Positions 13,701-27,200 of a DNA stretch of 64,000 nt are shown piece by piece. Under the pieces are notes generated by a model that did not search any database, was not told the origin of the DNA, and was given only the letters and a program-made list of their open reading frames with translations. Made by a program: the position numbers and the translations under genes. Every line of letters starts with the position of its first letter. Within the stretch, counting starts at the first letter, position 1. The DNA comes from Streblospio benedicti (lineage: Eukaryota; Annelida; Polychaeta; Spionida; Spionidae): NCBI GenBank assembly GCA_019095985.1, contig CM032668.1:16114442-16178441 (forward strand), given 5' to 3'.

Positions 13701-16700
13701 GAAGCAGCAGAATACATGGGTGCTTTTTACCAGGTACGGATTAGCCAAGACATTAAGTATGTCATCTTGATCAAAGCTTTCCCATTACAAATAAACAGCT
13801 CGTCACCTATGACGTCATCATGTGTTGTGAACAAGGCAAGAGCAATTGCCGAAATCCCAAGATGTAAATTGAACTTTATTATCCGCTTTAATGAATATAA
13901 ATAAACATATGACTATCAGATCCAGGATAAATGAACTTCCATCATACTACCGTTGCAGCGTTCAAGCGCTGCTTCCTGCTGTTCGACAAGAACGGCGACG
14001 GCGTCATCACGGCGGACGAGGTGGGCGAGGTGATGAGGAGCCTCGGACTCAACGTGTCGGAGAAGGCGCTCAGGGAGATGGTCAGCGAACTGGACACTAA
14101 CAGTGAGTATTGGTCACTCATGGAGATGATCAGCAAATGTGATGATTAAAGTGACATTTTAGATTCTCTGCACCAATATTTGATGTCAAGTTTTGTTTCC
14201 AGGTAATTTGTATGACATGTGGTTGCGAACAACTAAAACTATAGACTAGAGAAAATGGGAAGGAATATTGTCTCTCAGAAAAAGCTAAACATTTGACTGT
14301 GTCGTGTGTTATTGCTGACCCCCTGGTACCGCATGTTTCAGAGAATGGTGTGGTGGATTACAACGAGTTCCTGGCCATGATGGTCAAGCGGCGGACGCAG
14401 CCCGGCAACGACGAGACGGACTACCGTGAGGCCTTCAAGGTACAGCTCCAACCAACACCACCTCTCTACCACCTCTATAAAAAGACCACACTTTTCTCGG
14501 TCACAAACCTTTATAAAGCTACCAATATGAACCTCTGTATAGTGACAATCTCTCTATTGAGAACACTGGTCCCAAAGGGGGTCCTAATAGAGGGGTAATC
14601 CTTGATATGAAAATACAAGAGAAAACAAAATGCATTTTAAAACATAAGTGTGAGGGTGACATGTCTAATCAGTTTCCACCCAGTTTGTTTGGAAAAACTG
14701 AAAACCGAATTGTGTGTCGGGAAAGCCCCCATTGCGTGTTGTTTATCTTTGTCTTAAGACACAGATACAGTAAAGCAGAGATCAGTGCAGCAGACGTGAC
14801 CATAACTAAAGCGTCTGTTTCCGGCGAATCAAAGATATCGATGCCTCAAAACCTATGCCGTCTGCTTCAGTGGTAAAACAAAAGGGTGCTTGTGGATCTA
14901 GAAGGACGGATCGCTATATCCACAGTGGATAGTTCAATGTTCATCCATTGGCAGTGGAACCTTGTAGACACGTTTCAGCCCGTTTTTGTAATAGGTGGCT
15001 CATTGTCGGTCTACGGGAATCTCTTTCAGACTGCGAACGTGTTCAGTGTTACAATATCTCAATTTTCAATACTAAGTGCATGTGTTGTTTTCTCTGTCAC
15101 TTTCTCTGGGTCTTGTGCGACGATAAAGCACCCATCAAACGCTCCGCGTTGTGATCTACATACATCAGAAACTCGATTTTACAGATGGGGTTAGTTTCAG
15201 ATCAGTCCCACCACATTATGAATATATCAGTTGGTTATCTCGAATACTGTCTATATAGAGGTGTGTTTTTTAACCTTTATTTTGTATTCCAATAGTTTTG
15301 AGATAAACTAGTTTCTAAAAATATGATATTCCGAGTGTAAACACTGTATTTGGGGGAAAACTACTGAATGATGCCCAAAGTCCAAAAAGGGCGATTAAAC
15401 ACATCAATAATGTGCGTGTAAAGATCCAATGCTGGCACTTAGGAAAATCTATAAATCTATAATAAATAGGCACATAATCAGATTTCATAAAAGAGAAAAT
15501 TGATTCTATTAGACAATGGACCCCAACAGAGTACAAGGGATAGGAGTATATTTCCTATACACACACTATTCTTACTACCGGTAATATAGAAAAATAAAGG
15601 GTAACCAACTTGCCATTGCATAAGACTGCATAGTCTACCCACTTTTTTTTTCAAATATATCCAGCCAGTAAATGTCAACTTCCTGTCCCTGGTTATTATG
15701 AAGTGGACGAAATCATTGGAGTTTGATTTTTTAAACTATAGATAAGTAAGCTCTTAGTCACTCACATGAAAATCAATGTGTTCAAAAGACGGATGTTGGA
15801 CTGTTGTGGGATGAATATCAAAAGTGTCGCGAAAACGAGGCGGCAGTAGATGTGACATAGTGGGATGAACGGGGGGGTTCTCACGCACATCGCTGATGCA
15901 TGATGGGTCTTTTTTCAGTTGGTATCAGTTACAGTGGTAAAAAAATTTAAAAAGCACATAGGGATTTCGGACGTGGGAGGGGGGGGGGGGCATTCGTTTG
16001 TATTGATGAGTGGTTGTATAATTTACCAAATACGTGGCCTGTTCAATTAATTATCTGAATCTTATTAAACCGTTTTCGCCATACACTGTCACAGAGCACT
16101 GCCATCGATTCTTCAGCCACGACTGAGTGAACTGCTGAGTGGTTGGTGAACTGCTATGAATGGTTGGTATGATTAATAAGCAACTGATGTTTGGATATTC
16201 AATAATTGACATGATTATTGAAAACCTGTCACGTGGCTAATAAATTTTGGATGCTATTAGTAATTTTGTGACTATTTGATTTATGTTGGTCCTGGACAAC
16301 CCTATCAACCGACTACTGTAAAAACTAGAATATTTCGTGGCTAATAAATTTTGGGATTTTCATCTTTAAGTAATTTTGTGACTATTTGATTTTTGCGATT
16401 TTGGTTCATTCCTATATTTTCCTAAATTTTTACATTTGGCTATTAATGCTTTGGCGGACAATTTAAGTTTATGTTTTTCATCTACATCATAAGATAAACA
16501 ACACAAATTAAATTTTGTTAAAATATGTTTTTGGTTTACAGTACATACTAGAATAAAATAAATGCACCAGAAATTGCCTTGTAAGAAGCGCTTTGGAAAC
16601 TTGAAAAATATTTCCCAACTCAGTTATAATGACAATCGCACTTTCAACAGTTTCTTCAACAGCTGCAGAGACCTGTAACTTTTTAATGCTTGCAATAGGA

Positions 16701-17813
16701 AAATTTTGATCACAGCTTTGAAATCAGCAGAAAAAATTGGACTAGAAACAATATAGTAGCTAACCTTTGCGAAACCAAAAACGATATATTTCATTTTCTA
16801 TAATTGGACACAAGTCAGTGTAATATTACGACAAATGTTGTAGAAGGTACGTTTATCGAGGACAACCATAAACCATCCACACCTAACAAGTATTTGTTAA
16901 TGTAGCAAAGCATCCCTGTGCTCACATTCCATGAGGGTTATGAAAGTGCACATACTGATTTTGAATATTTCACACAAACTCCAGATCTTCCAGCGACAAG
17001 GATGGTACTGGTACTGTAAGCACCGCCCCTGTACATACACCAACACCCTCCCCTATTGAAAGCCCCGATGTTTGTGGCTGCAGATCTTTGACAAGGACGG
17101 GAATGGGGTGATCAGCAGCCAGGAGCTGCAGTCCGTGATGAGCGCGCTGGGCGAGTCTCTGTCTGCCGAGGACGCCGACAGACTCATCCGCGAGGCCGAC
17201 TCCGACGGCGACGGACTCATCAACTACGAAGGTGAACGACGCGGCCAGTTCTCAGACTCAGACCGAAGTCTATAAAGCTCTGCTGACTCAGACGCAACAG
17301 CGTGCGATTTGAGTACAAAGATAGACTTTTGACATTGACTAAATTCGGATTCTGAAAAGAGATTTCTATATGACTGGCGGGTGATCTCATATAAAGATGG
17401 TGAACTTTAATGATAGATAATTTACTTTTAATATAGAAGTTGATTGAAAATAATGTCATTCTTAGCAACAAACGAGTTAACATCTGATGACTAGAGTACA
17501 AAGGAGGCTGAATCTGATGATAATTTACCCATCTGCTGATAATTTACCCTCTGCTACATAATTAGTATAGTCATTTCCAACTTTCTCTCTCACTTCCACG
17601 TTACTATTGGTTTTGTTGCAACCCTAAGCTTATTTGATTGCACTGTGGCCTTGCGATCACAAGGTTGTGAGACCAGAATGATAACGTCACCCCAACAAGC
17701 TGCTATAACTTTAGTGGTTTGTATTAAAATTAAGCGTCTTTAGACATAGTTCCATCATTGACCTTCTTATATTTTCAGATTTTGTTAACAGGCTGTGCAA
17801 GTGTACGAGATAG
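10753..17813 (+). CDS. Calmodulin-like four-EF-hand protein, gene 2 (plus strand)
   Basis: Six-exon model: 10753-10755 (ATG, then GTAAGT), 11047-11077, 13959-14102, 14342-14439, 17084-17231, 17779-17813. Phases 0,1,1,0,1 chain exactly and the total is 459 nt, 152 residues. All four EF-hand loops are canonical: [12 protein letters not shown] (21-32), [12 protein letters not shown] (57-68), [12 protein letters not shown] (95-106) and [12 protein letters not shown] (131-142). The C terminus [11 protein letters not shown] replaces calmodulin's methionine-rich end with cysteines. It should be a cytosolic calcium sensor. Known cephalochordate calmodulin-like genes keep calmodulin introns, and this pair would fit that group, but I cannot assign a name. 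Exons 3 and 4 differ strongly from the minus-strand neighbour while exon 5 is nearly identical. Confidence 0.9.
12120..12860 (+). mobile_element. Possible non-autonomous DNA element in intron 2
   Basis: The segment is rich in reiterated motifs of the type GTGCAACG and GTCGCACGAC, unlike its surroundings. It contains a small open frame at 12496-12651 beginning [20 protein letters not shown] that lacks any recognised domain. CGCAAACTTG-GCGA motifs occur near 12135 and 12750 in direct orientation. I could not define terminal inverted repeats or a target duplication, so this is only a suspicion of a degraded transposon. Confidence 0.3.
13959..14102 (+). CDS. Exon 3 of calmodulin-like gene 2 (EF-hand 1, start of EF-hand 2)
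   Basis: Acceptor CGTTGCAG, donor GTGAGT, 144 nt. It encodes [20 protein letters not shown] and ends with SELDTN. Coding sequence is markedly GC-rich against AT-rich introns. Confidence 0.92.
14342..14439 (+). CDS. Exon 4 of calmodulin-like gene 2 (end of EF-hand 2, linker)
   Basis: Acceptor GTTTCAG, donor GTACAG, 98 nt. It encodes [20 protein letters not shown] and then the acidic linker up to YREAFK. Confidence 0.9.
16981..17022 (+). pseudogene. Relic copy of the start of exon 5 (EF-hand loop)
   Basis: The sequence CAGATCTT, an inserted CCAGC, then GACAAGGATGG is a diverged copy of the first bases of exon 5 (CAGATCTTTGACAAGGACGG), placed about 100 bp upstream of it. In one frame it reads [10 protein letters not shown], the first part of an EF-hand loop. 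It does not continue as an EF-hand, so it is not a usable exon by itself. Confidence 0.55.
17084..17231 (+). CDS. Exon 5 of calmodulin-like gene 2 (EF-hands 3 and 4)
   Basis: Acceptor GGCTGCAG, donor GTGAAC, 148 nt. It encodes [20 protein letters not shown] through DGLINYE. Sequence identity with the minus-strand copy continues into the following intron to about 17455. Confidence 0.93.
17779..17813 (+). CDS. Terminal exon of calmodulin-like gene 2
   Basis: The acceptor is ATATTTTCAG. Joined in phase 1 it reads [11 protein letters not shown]-stop. The paralog terminal exon at 4453-4484 reads [10 protein letters not shown]-stop, so the two support each other. Confidence 0.82.
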
Positions 17814-18065
17814 AACAGCAAATATCCAGCTTCTCTTCAACATAAACTGAGGTCTTTGTAACAAAGCTGACTATTATGAAGAGTGTGAAACACGCAGTCA
17901 CAGCAGCTAAAAAAAATTCCCTCTGGCAAAAACAAAGAAACTAACAAACTGAAAGTACATGTAATGTGGATCAAAACGAGCATTTAAACTTAATGGCTGC
18001 ATATGCAAATGTATTCTATATGCAATGGGTGATATGTGAAAACAAAATCCAACTGTAGTCCCTGT

Positions 18066-18230
18066 CAGGGGCGGATACAGAAGTGAAGGTTTGGTAGGTT
18101 CCCAAGAGCTGTAAGGCAAACACCAACGGTGCTCAGCCGAGTCCAAGGGGGTCTGGGGACATGAAATATCTTTTGCACAAGCTTTACCAGGTTCCAGAAC
18201 CAAGTGTGACGTGGTCTGGATCCGCCCCTG
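18066..18230. mobile_element. hAT-type MITE
   Basis: The inverted repeats are CAGGGGCGGATACAG at 18066-18080 and CTGGATCCGCCCCTG at 18216-18230. CAGGGGCGGATCCAG is a familiar terminal repeat of hAT-superfamily elements in animals. Length is 165 bp with no coding capacity. I do not see a clean 8-bp target duplication. Confidence 0.75.
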
Positions 18231-18885
18231 CCTGTAGTTCTTTTTTTTTAATCATTTGACATATATTTGGGTATTGCTATTTCATATTAGTCATATTATT
18301 GATACCCTTTTGCAGATACCTACATTCCTGGATCTGTTGGGTAATGTGTCAATAGAATTGTCGTTGTTCATGATGGAACTTGGTATGAAACTGTCAAATT
18401 GTGGCTGTACATATAAACATATGTGTGTATTTCTTACGGTTATTGAATTACTGTATATTGCTATTTCTATTAAATTATTAAACGGGTTTTCCCCATCAAT
18501 CACGCACAACAGCACATCAGATTTTTTGACACACGTCCAAGACCCCAACAAGTTATCATGTTCTACTACAACTGTAATGTAATTATGATTTCATAAAATA
18601 TTCAGTACTTGTGTTGTGAGGTTTCTGTTTCGGCTTGTGGATCATGTAATTTATTCATCGTTTACACCGAACGGTCATGTTTTAACGACGTTATACATGC
18701 TTTTCTCGTGTATATTATTTTTATGATGAAGAGAGTAACAAATTTCATTGCGGCACGCAAAGGTAAACAATGTGCCTAGCCCCTGAGAACATTGGCATTC
18801 TGAGGGTCAAGATGACCTCAAACCACTAATGAAATTCATAAAAGGATGCACAGTTGTATATGTATATCTTTGAGCAATGTTGACC

Positions 18886-19024
18886 TACCATATTTCCGCG
18901 TCTTGTAGCCTAGGCGTTTATTGTTTTCACACCATGTCTAGCACAGGCGCTTAAATGAGGGAAGCTTCTACTTGAGGAGAGGCTACAATTTTGGCAGAGG
19001 CTACAAAACGCGGAAACACGGTAT
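18886..19024. mobile_element. Short MITE with TTTCCGCG termini
   Basis: The left end, TACCATATTTCCGCGTCTTG, pairs with the right end, CAAAACGCGGAAACACGGTA, and the repeats continue through TGTAGCCT and AGGCTACA. The 139-bp foldback carries no gene. Confidence 0.7.
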
Positions 19025-20510
<1,486 letters not shown>

Positions 20511-21044
20511 ACTTTGCATCTTAAGCTCTGCATGGCACGGACCTTAATAGAATCTGTGTAATTGTCGTCTTGTGGCCTCAAGTCTTGATCTTATTGTGAA
20601 AATATATTATGAGCATTGCTGACTTATCAAAATTCAATTTACTGTACATAACGTTATTTGAATGTAGAACAATTGTAGTTTTCACTACAAAGACCGATTT
20701 CTGGAAGGGACGAATTTTGGTTACGTTACCCTACTGTATAAATTTTAGAAAACTGAGTATTGCAGAAAGGTAACACATCTAATCCGACTGAAAATTATTC
20801 AGTTCTGTAAAAACTTGGCTTTTTTAACTAGTGTAGAAATCTAATAAATATGTCTCAGTCTGGCATGGCTATGCTAAATTCGCAATGTTAATTAAAAGGT
20901 GGTAAGCCAATGTAGATATTTGCATAATAGATGTGGGACTGTCCTTTAATGATAATAATTTAAATACAATCTATTCACCACAACCATCAGCTGTTGGACT
21001 AGATCACTAGAAATTGCTAAGACCATCTTCCAGTTCCTCCAACT

Positions 21045-21277
21045 CTAGACTTCATCTTCATCTTCTTCATCTTCATCTTCTTCATCTTCATCTTCATCTT
21101 CTTCATCTTCATCTTCATCGCTGGATAAGTTCAGATCTTTCTTCTTTTTTGATTTGAGATCTTTCTTCTTTTTTGATTTGAGAAACCAGATGATTACAAC
21201 TAATGTCCCCAGCACTGCAAGGATAAGGAGAACGGTCGGCGGAGCATACTTCGTACTTGCCTCAGAACCACCACCAT
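21045..21277 (-). CDS. Terminal exon: membrane helix, Lys repeat, acidic tail
   Basis: It encodes DGGGSEASTKYAPP, a 20-residue hydrophobic helix, two copies of KSKKKKDL and about 25 alternating Asp/Glu residues ending in V-stop. The acidic tail is coded by a GAT/GAA microsatellite, so its length may vary between alleles. Confidence 0.72.
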
Positions 21278-24200
21278 CTGCAAAAAAAGAATATAAAAAG
21301 ATCTATATGTTAAAGGTCAAACCCCACAGTTCCGCCCGCATCGTTCTCTTGATCTCTGCTACCTAGTAGATGTTCTGCAGAGGAAAATGCATTATATAGC
21401 AAAGGTGGATGTTGCACTTGACCTCCATCATGTTCACCATCTTCATTCTAATCAATTTGATTTAAAAAATACTACACATTTAGCTCGTATCCTGCCACGC
21501 CTGCCACGCCATTATAAAATTTTGCATATCCCATAATTCTATAATGACCTTGTTTCTCATTGGTTGTTTCATAATGTTTACACGTGCGGTTTGTTAGCCT
21601 CTATCACCATCCGTAATATGTTTGACTCTGGCACGGCTGTTTACGGACCAGAGCGTCATCGCTATGGTCCGTAACACAACCTGCTCACAGGCATTTATCA
21701 AAACAGGAGAAATACCAGTGGTAACAGTGCAAGGTCTCAAGCCCGTGGGGGAGGGGGGCACTAGCATCTGTTTTGGGTAGGTATGCTCCACGGCGAGTTC
21801 ACAATGGGGGGTCTTAAATTTTTGTAAAATGGGGATCTTAAATATGATTTATGCCAGGCTTGAACCTATAGACCCCTACAGAGTTGACAGCTGTCAATCA
21901 TCCTCCAAAAACATCAGGAGTGCCTGAAGCTGCAGTGAGGGTGGTAGGCCGCCAAAACATACAGCAGCGTGATGGATGGGTGTGGTGGTATCATAGCAGA
22001 ACGCCCGTGCAGGGGTCTGCTAGTTTGCCATACCGGGCCCGCCCCCAGCACTGGCTTAACACTTAGCTTTTTGTATCTGGTTCAAAAGGACATCCTATGT
22101 AGCTAATAAGTTATTAGATCGTTAAGCATCTTTCTTTTCTCATCAACTTAACGATCATGGTTCACTTTTACCTTAAAAGTTTAAAATTTGACATAATGAC
22201 TTTCTAAAAAGTAGTCGTTGAGGGCCCGATCATTTACAGTCTGATGAGGGACCATTTGGTGTGTGTGTGGGGGGGGTCATACATTTGGTTTTGAGGGGAA
22301 AAGAAAAATGAAATGCAAACATAATGGGGTGAATCTTACAAAACAAAGGAAGGTTTATTGACAAATTTGACAAATTTAAGTTTTATTTATTCCAAGTTTC
22401 TCATATCAACTTCTACTTTGTTTATTATACTAACATTACTGATGTACTAATGATCATAATCAGACAAAAAGTCACATATGAAAATGCTACAACAGGGAAG
22501 TAGCAGCATACGAAGCATGGAAAGCAACTGCCTCCAATGTTTGTTTGTTTTGTTTTTTGTATTTTTTGTTTGTTTTTGTTTATGTTTTGTTTTTGTTTTG
22601 TTTTGTTTTTTGTGAGAGGGGTGTTCTTAGGTCAACTCCTGAATGAAACTGAGCTTTAACATGTGTTTTACGGTTACTTTTCTGTTTGAAATAGCCTCAG
22701 ATGCTATAAAAAGGGTCTAAATTCCAACATTTTCTTCGGGTAGCATGCTCCAAAATCACCCTAGAAAAGCTGTGCATCGGTTGCGTTTGCCTGCATACTT
22801 GCTCAACATATTTTGCCTCCCATCTTTAGCAATCCTGACTATGGCCCTGTTCAAGTAATACTTTGAAATACATAATTCTCAATAATAACCTATTTTGGTA
22901 TTCCAGCTATATTTTGTGCCTTTGAGACAAATATAATCGAACACAAATCTAAGTGTCTTATAAATGGACTATATGGCAGACTACCTGCAGAATGAATGTG
23001 CAAGTATTAAGAAAAAGAGTATAATCACTGTGTCGACGCGAGGCACGTATCGCTCGTATAAACGGAATCCCCCCCCCCCCTCGGGAGGGTGCAGTTTTAT
23101 AACCCATGGCGAGAGACAAATCGGAAGCACAAGCCCACTGAGCCCAGTGTCTGCATGGAAGGTGAGGGAAGGGATGATTCAACCCCTCAGCCTCAATGTT
23201 TAACACTGCAATCTTTGAAATCCTTTAGACCCCGTTGGTTTATTGTACTTATGCATATACCCCACCCCAAATCTGCCACTCTAGAAATAATAGATTTCAT
23301 TCTTGAACATACTCTGAAGACAGAAGAGTAGATGACTTTGGCGCACATTTGAAGGCTGGTACACCACAATGTGGCAAGTTTGAATGGATCGCAACTGTCA
23401 CCAAGTATTATAAATCCTACGTCCATGGTACAAATGCATTTCATCACTGCTGATAATGCCTGCTTATGTTGTAAAATTAAATGATTTAAGTAAAAAACTT
23501 TATAAGACGTTTAAAACAGAGGCCATATTTGCAAGAGCGGTGATCGCCACCCAACTGTACATAACATGTATTTATCGCAACGCAAAAACAATGTGGTCTC
23601 ATATTCCTTCAGTTTGTCTTACCATGCATAATAAAAAATGTCCAAAATATAGTCCAAAAACGTGATCCAAAATTTTATTTTATTGCTAACATGTTTTCAA
23701 ACCCACAGGTTCCTTTTCAAACAACACTTTTTTTCTATGTCGTTTGAAAAGGAACCTGTGAATTTGAAATGTTAGCAATAAAATAAAATTTTGGATCACG
23801 TTTTTGGACTAGGCTCATTTGTAATTTCGTGTATTTTTTTTTTGGTAAAATAAAAAACTCACTTGATTTTGAAAGAAGATATCATAAGCTTTAAAAAAAA
23901 TTAGGGTGTCATTTTTTCTGAACACTATAAGGGTATGAAATCCAAGATGGCGTCCAAAATGGCCGACGAACACTAAAAATGTGATATCTTTGTCAGTATA
24001 TATGATACAATTTCAAATAAAGTGTCTAAATATATGTTTTTGCAGCCAAGAAAACTAATGGAATCATCAAATTTAAGTTACATGCATGTTTTACCTGTCA
24101 AAATTTAAAATGGCGTCCAAAAAGAGCACCCAAAGCCAACAATTTTAGTGTAGGCTCATTTTTCACGCCAAAAAACTTATGATTTAGTATGATTTGGTAA

Positions 24201-27200
24201 TAGCAAAAGCACACTTAATTTTGTTATATTATATTATAAAAACAAAAATAGGATGGTATTTTATTATTTAGCCTGAAATCCAAGATGGCCACCACAATAG
24301 AAAAACAGCCATAAGTTGCTAAAATTAACATAATGTGGTTAAAATATTTTTTCAGCATGTACTGTTTGAAAAAGTGTATAAATAAGTGACTATAACAACA
24401 AAAACTTTCAACTCCCTACTAATCCTTTATTTTTACACTTTCAGACAAAGAAGTTTTTATTTTCATTACAGGCGCGCTAGGAATATGATGTATAAATCCA
24501 GTCTTTTGCAGCAGCGTTCTCATTAGGTTAAGATTCAACTTGTAAACTTTATGGTGAATGAGAAATCTCTGGACAAATACTTTCTTATTGCACCTGAACT
24601 CTCGAATGTACAACATGAATTTGAGAAGCAGTACTGCACTGGTAACCAGGTGAAGAGAACACAACACCATGAGCTCACAGGAGGAAACCTGTCCCGGGTA
24701 ACACAAAATGCAGTGAAACTCAGTGCAGTATTTCACGAGCATGGGAACCCATTTGAGTCCACTGATGAAGATGGGATATACAACCTGCTCACCAAAGAAG
24801 TTATGGCTGAAACAGCTACCAAGGATATCATCCAGCGTGATGAGCTTGGACAACAGATGTTTGAAGATTTTGTCAAGGAAAGCCTAACAGAAGGGAAACT
24901 CTCTGTCTGGGACAAAATGACGAAAAAGAAACTGAAAACTTTCAAAAGTGCCAATGCAACAACGGACATTAAAATTGGGGACAAGATGGTCAAAATTAAA
25001 GAAGAGCGAGGACTCTTGCAACGCTTTATTGTTATTTCCAGAAGCCGACCAGAGTTGGATCTCAAGGAGTGCATTGGAACTTATGAGTTTGGTGTGGTGC
25101 CTCGATCCCTGTTTGCTTCAGATGGATCCCTCCTGCTGGCATATGATAAGGCTTCAGTACTTCATCATCTAGAGAAGCTGGATACAACACAGCAGGTCCA
25201 AGCTGACAAGGATGGGTCAGCTGGAAATGATCTATCCGATAATCAAGCGATGGAAATACCCTTACAGTTGGCAGACACATCAGTGAAACATGCACATATG
25301 GAGCCAACAGATGGGCCATCATCATCCCGAGTGATCATCATTGATGGAATGGCTGTAGTAAATTCAGTTACCAAAACAGAAGAAATGAAAACTTGCCAAG
25401 ACTTTTCAGGTGCCTTTATCCAGATAGTCTGCAACATGGCAGCGCAGTATGATGAGGTCAGATTGGTGTTCGACTGGTACATAAAAACATCACTCAAGGA
25501 ACAGATGAGAACAAAGAGGACAAAGGGAAAGTCAACATATTACCACGTGAAAGACAACACTTTAATCCAGAATATTTCCCTGAAGGACTTTCTCTCAGAC
25601 ATCCGGACCAAAGACGAACTGACCAAGTATTTGGCTGGCAAGATTGTACATCACAGCAAGAGCTCCAGCAACAGATTAAAAAAAACTCTTGGTGACATCG
25701 GGAACACAAACTGAGGGCAATATTGATGTTCCAGATTCACTCCACACCCACAGCCAAGAGGAAGCAGACACTTTGCTTGTTTTGCATGCATTAACTGTTT
25801 CCAATGATGCAGAGCTGGTAGTCAGTTCACCAGACACGGACGTCTTGCTGTTGCTTGTCTACATGTATCCAAGCCTACCAATATCTACAACTTTCCTTAC
25901 AGGAAAAGGCAAGACAAAGAGGAACATTTCTGTACAAAGTATATACAGCAACTTGGGATCAAAGCGTGCTTCTGCATTGTTAGGTTTTCATGCTCTGACA
26001 GGTTCTGATGTGTCTGGTAGATTTGCTGGCAGAATCAAAGACTCCTGTTTCAAAGCATTCATGCATTGCGATGATGAGATCCTGGATGCGCTAGCAATGC
26101 TGGGGAGTGACAATTATCTGACTACTGACACATGTTCTCAGCTGGAACGTTTTGTCTGTATTTTATATCGGTCCAAAATCTACACAAAAGTAAATGAGCT
26201 CCGTTGGTTCCTTTATTCAAACCGTGCAGCTGAAGCAGAAAACCTTCCACCAACATCTGGTTCACTGGACTTGCACATCCGTCGAGCACACTACATATCT
26301 ATGATTTGGAGAAAAGCTAATGAAAACCATCCATGTCTCCCAGAACCAGCTGAATATGGTTGGACATTTGATATAGGCTCAAGTCGTTTCTTCCTGTTCG
26401 ATGTTTAAATCCACCAGCGCCTGAAGCAGTATTGCAGCTTTTAAAGTGTGGTTGCAAATGTGGATGTGAAGGCAGCAAGTGCAGTTGCCGCAAGAACAAA
26501 ATCCCATGCACAGAACTTTGTGGCTGCTGGGTGTTTAGTTGCAACAACAAAACTATCCAACCTATGATCAATGAGGACTTTGAAGACTAATTTTTTTTAT
26601 TTTCTATTACACACATACATATTATTTTACTTGGTGTCTATTGGTATAACAATGGATCTGATTAGTGTTGAAATGAAACGGAACAGTAATAATAGTTTTC
26701 CATCATATGTTTTTTACTTGCTATTATGTTGTATTGCTATTTATTCTTTGTGATAAATATATGTTTTCAATTCATACTTGTTTGTAATTACTATAATTAT
26801 CCTATTGGTTGTTATTTTTGCAAATGTATACTAGTAGCCTACAATTTTTCTGCTTGTCGGCAGCCATTTTGGACGCCATTTTGAAATTTGACAGGTAGAT
26901 CATTCATATAACTTAAATTTGATGATTCCATTAGTTTTCTTGTCTCAAAAAACATATATTTAGACATTTTATTTGTAATTGTATCATATATACTTGCGGA
27001 GATATTACATTTTTGGTGTGTGCAGGCTCTTTTGGACGCCATCTTGGATTTCACACCCTTAGAATGTAAAAAAAAATGACACCCTAATTTTTTTTAAAGC
27101 TTATGATACCTTCTTTCAAAATCAAGTGAGTTTTTGCTTTTACCAAAAAAAAAATACACGAAACTTTTTTTCATGACAAATGAGCCTACACTATTTCTTT

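Larger units (their letters stand above)
23810..27188 (+). mobile_element. 3.4-kb DNA transposon-like element with ~350-bp inverted repeats
   Basis: Left (23810-24158) and right (26836-27188) segments are long, highly similar inverted repeats beginning TAGGCTCATTTGT. They contain an ATCCAAGATGGCGTCC block, a TCATAAGCTTTAAAAAAAAT block and an AAACTAATGGAATCATCAAA block in both. Between them lies one decayed gene (24551-26590) for a FEN/PIN-like nuclease with a CXC-like tail. I recognise no DDE transposase, integrase or polymerase. A clean target duplication is not visible, perhaps because a palindrome was inserted at the left edge. The superfamily is unknown to me. Confidence 0.78.

Noticed and set aside
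18256-18582. 108-codon open frame with hydrophobic stretches
   Set aside because: No signal peptide consensus, no family resemblance, AT-rich composition; probably chance.
24419-24853. 144-codon minus-strand open frame
   Set aside because: It is antisense to the start of the nuclease gene and has no motif of its own.
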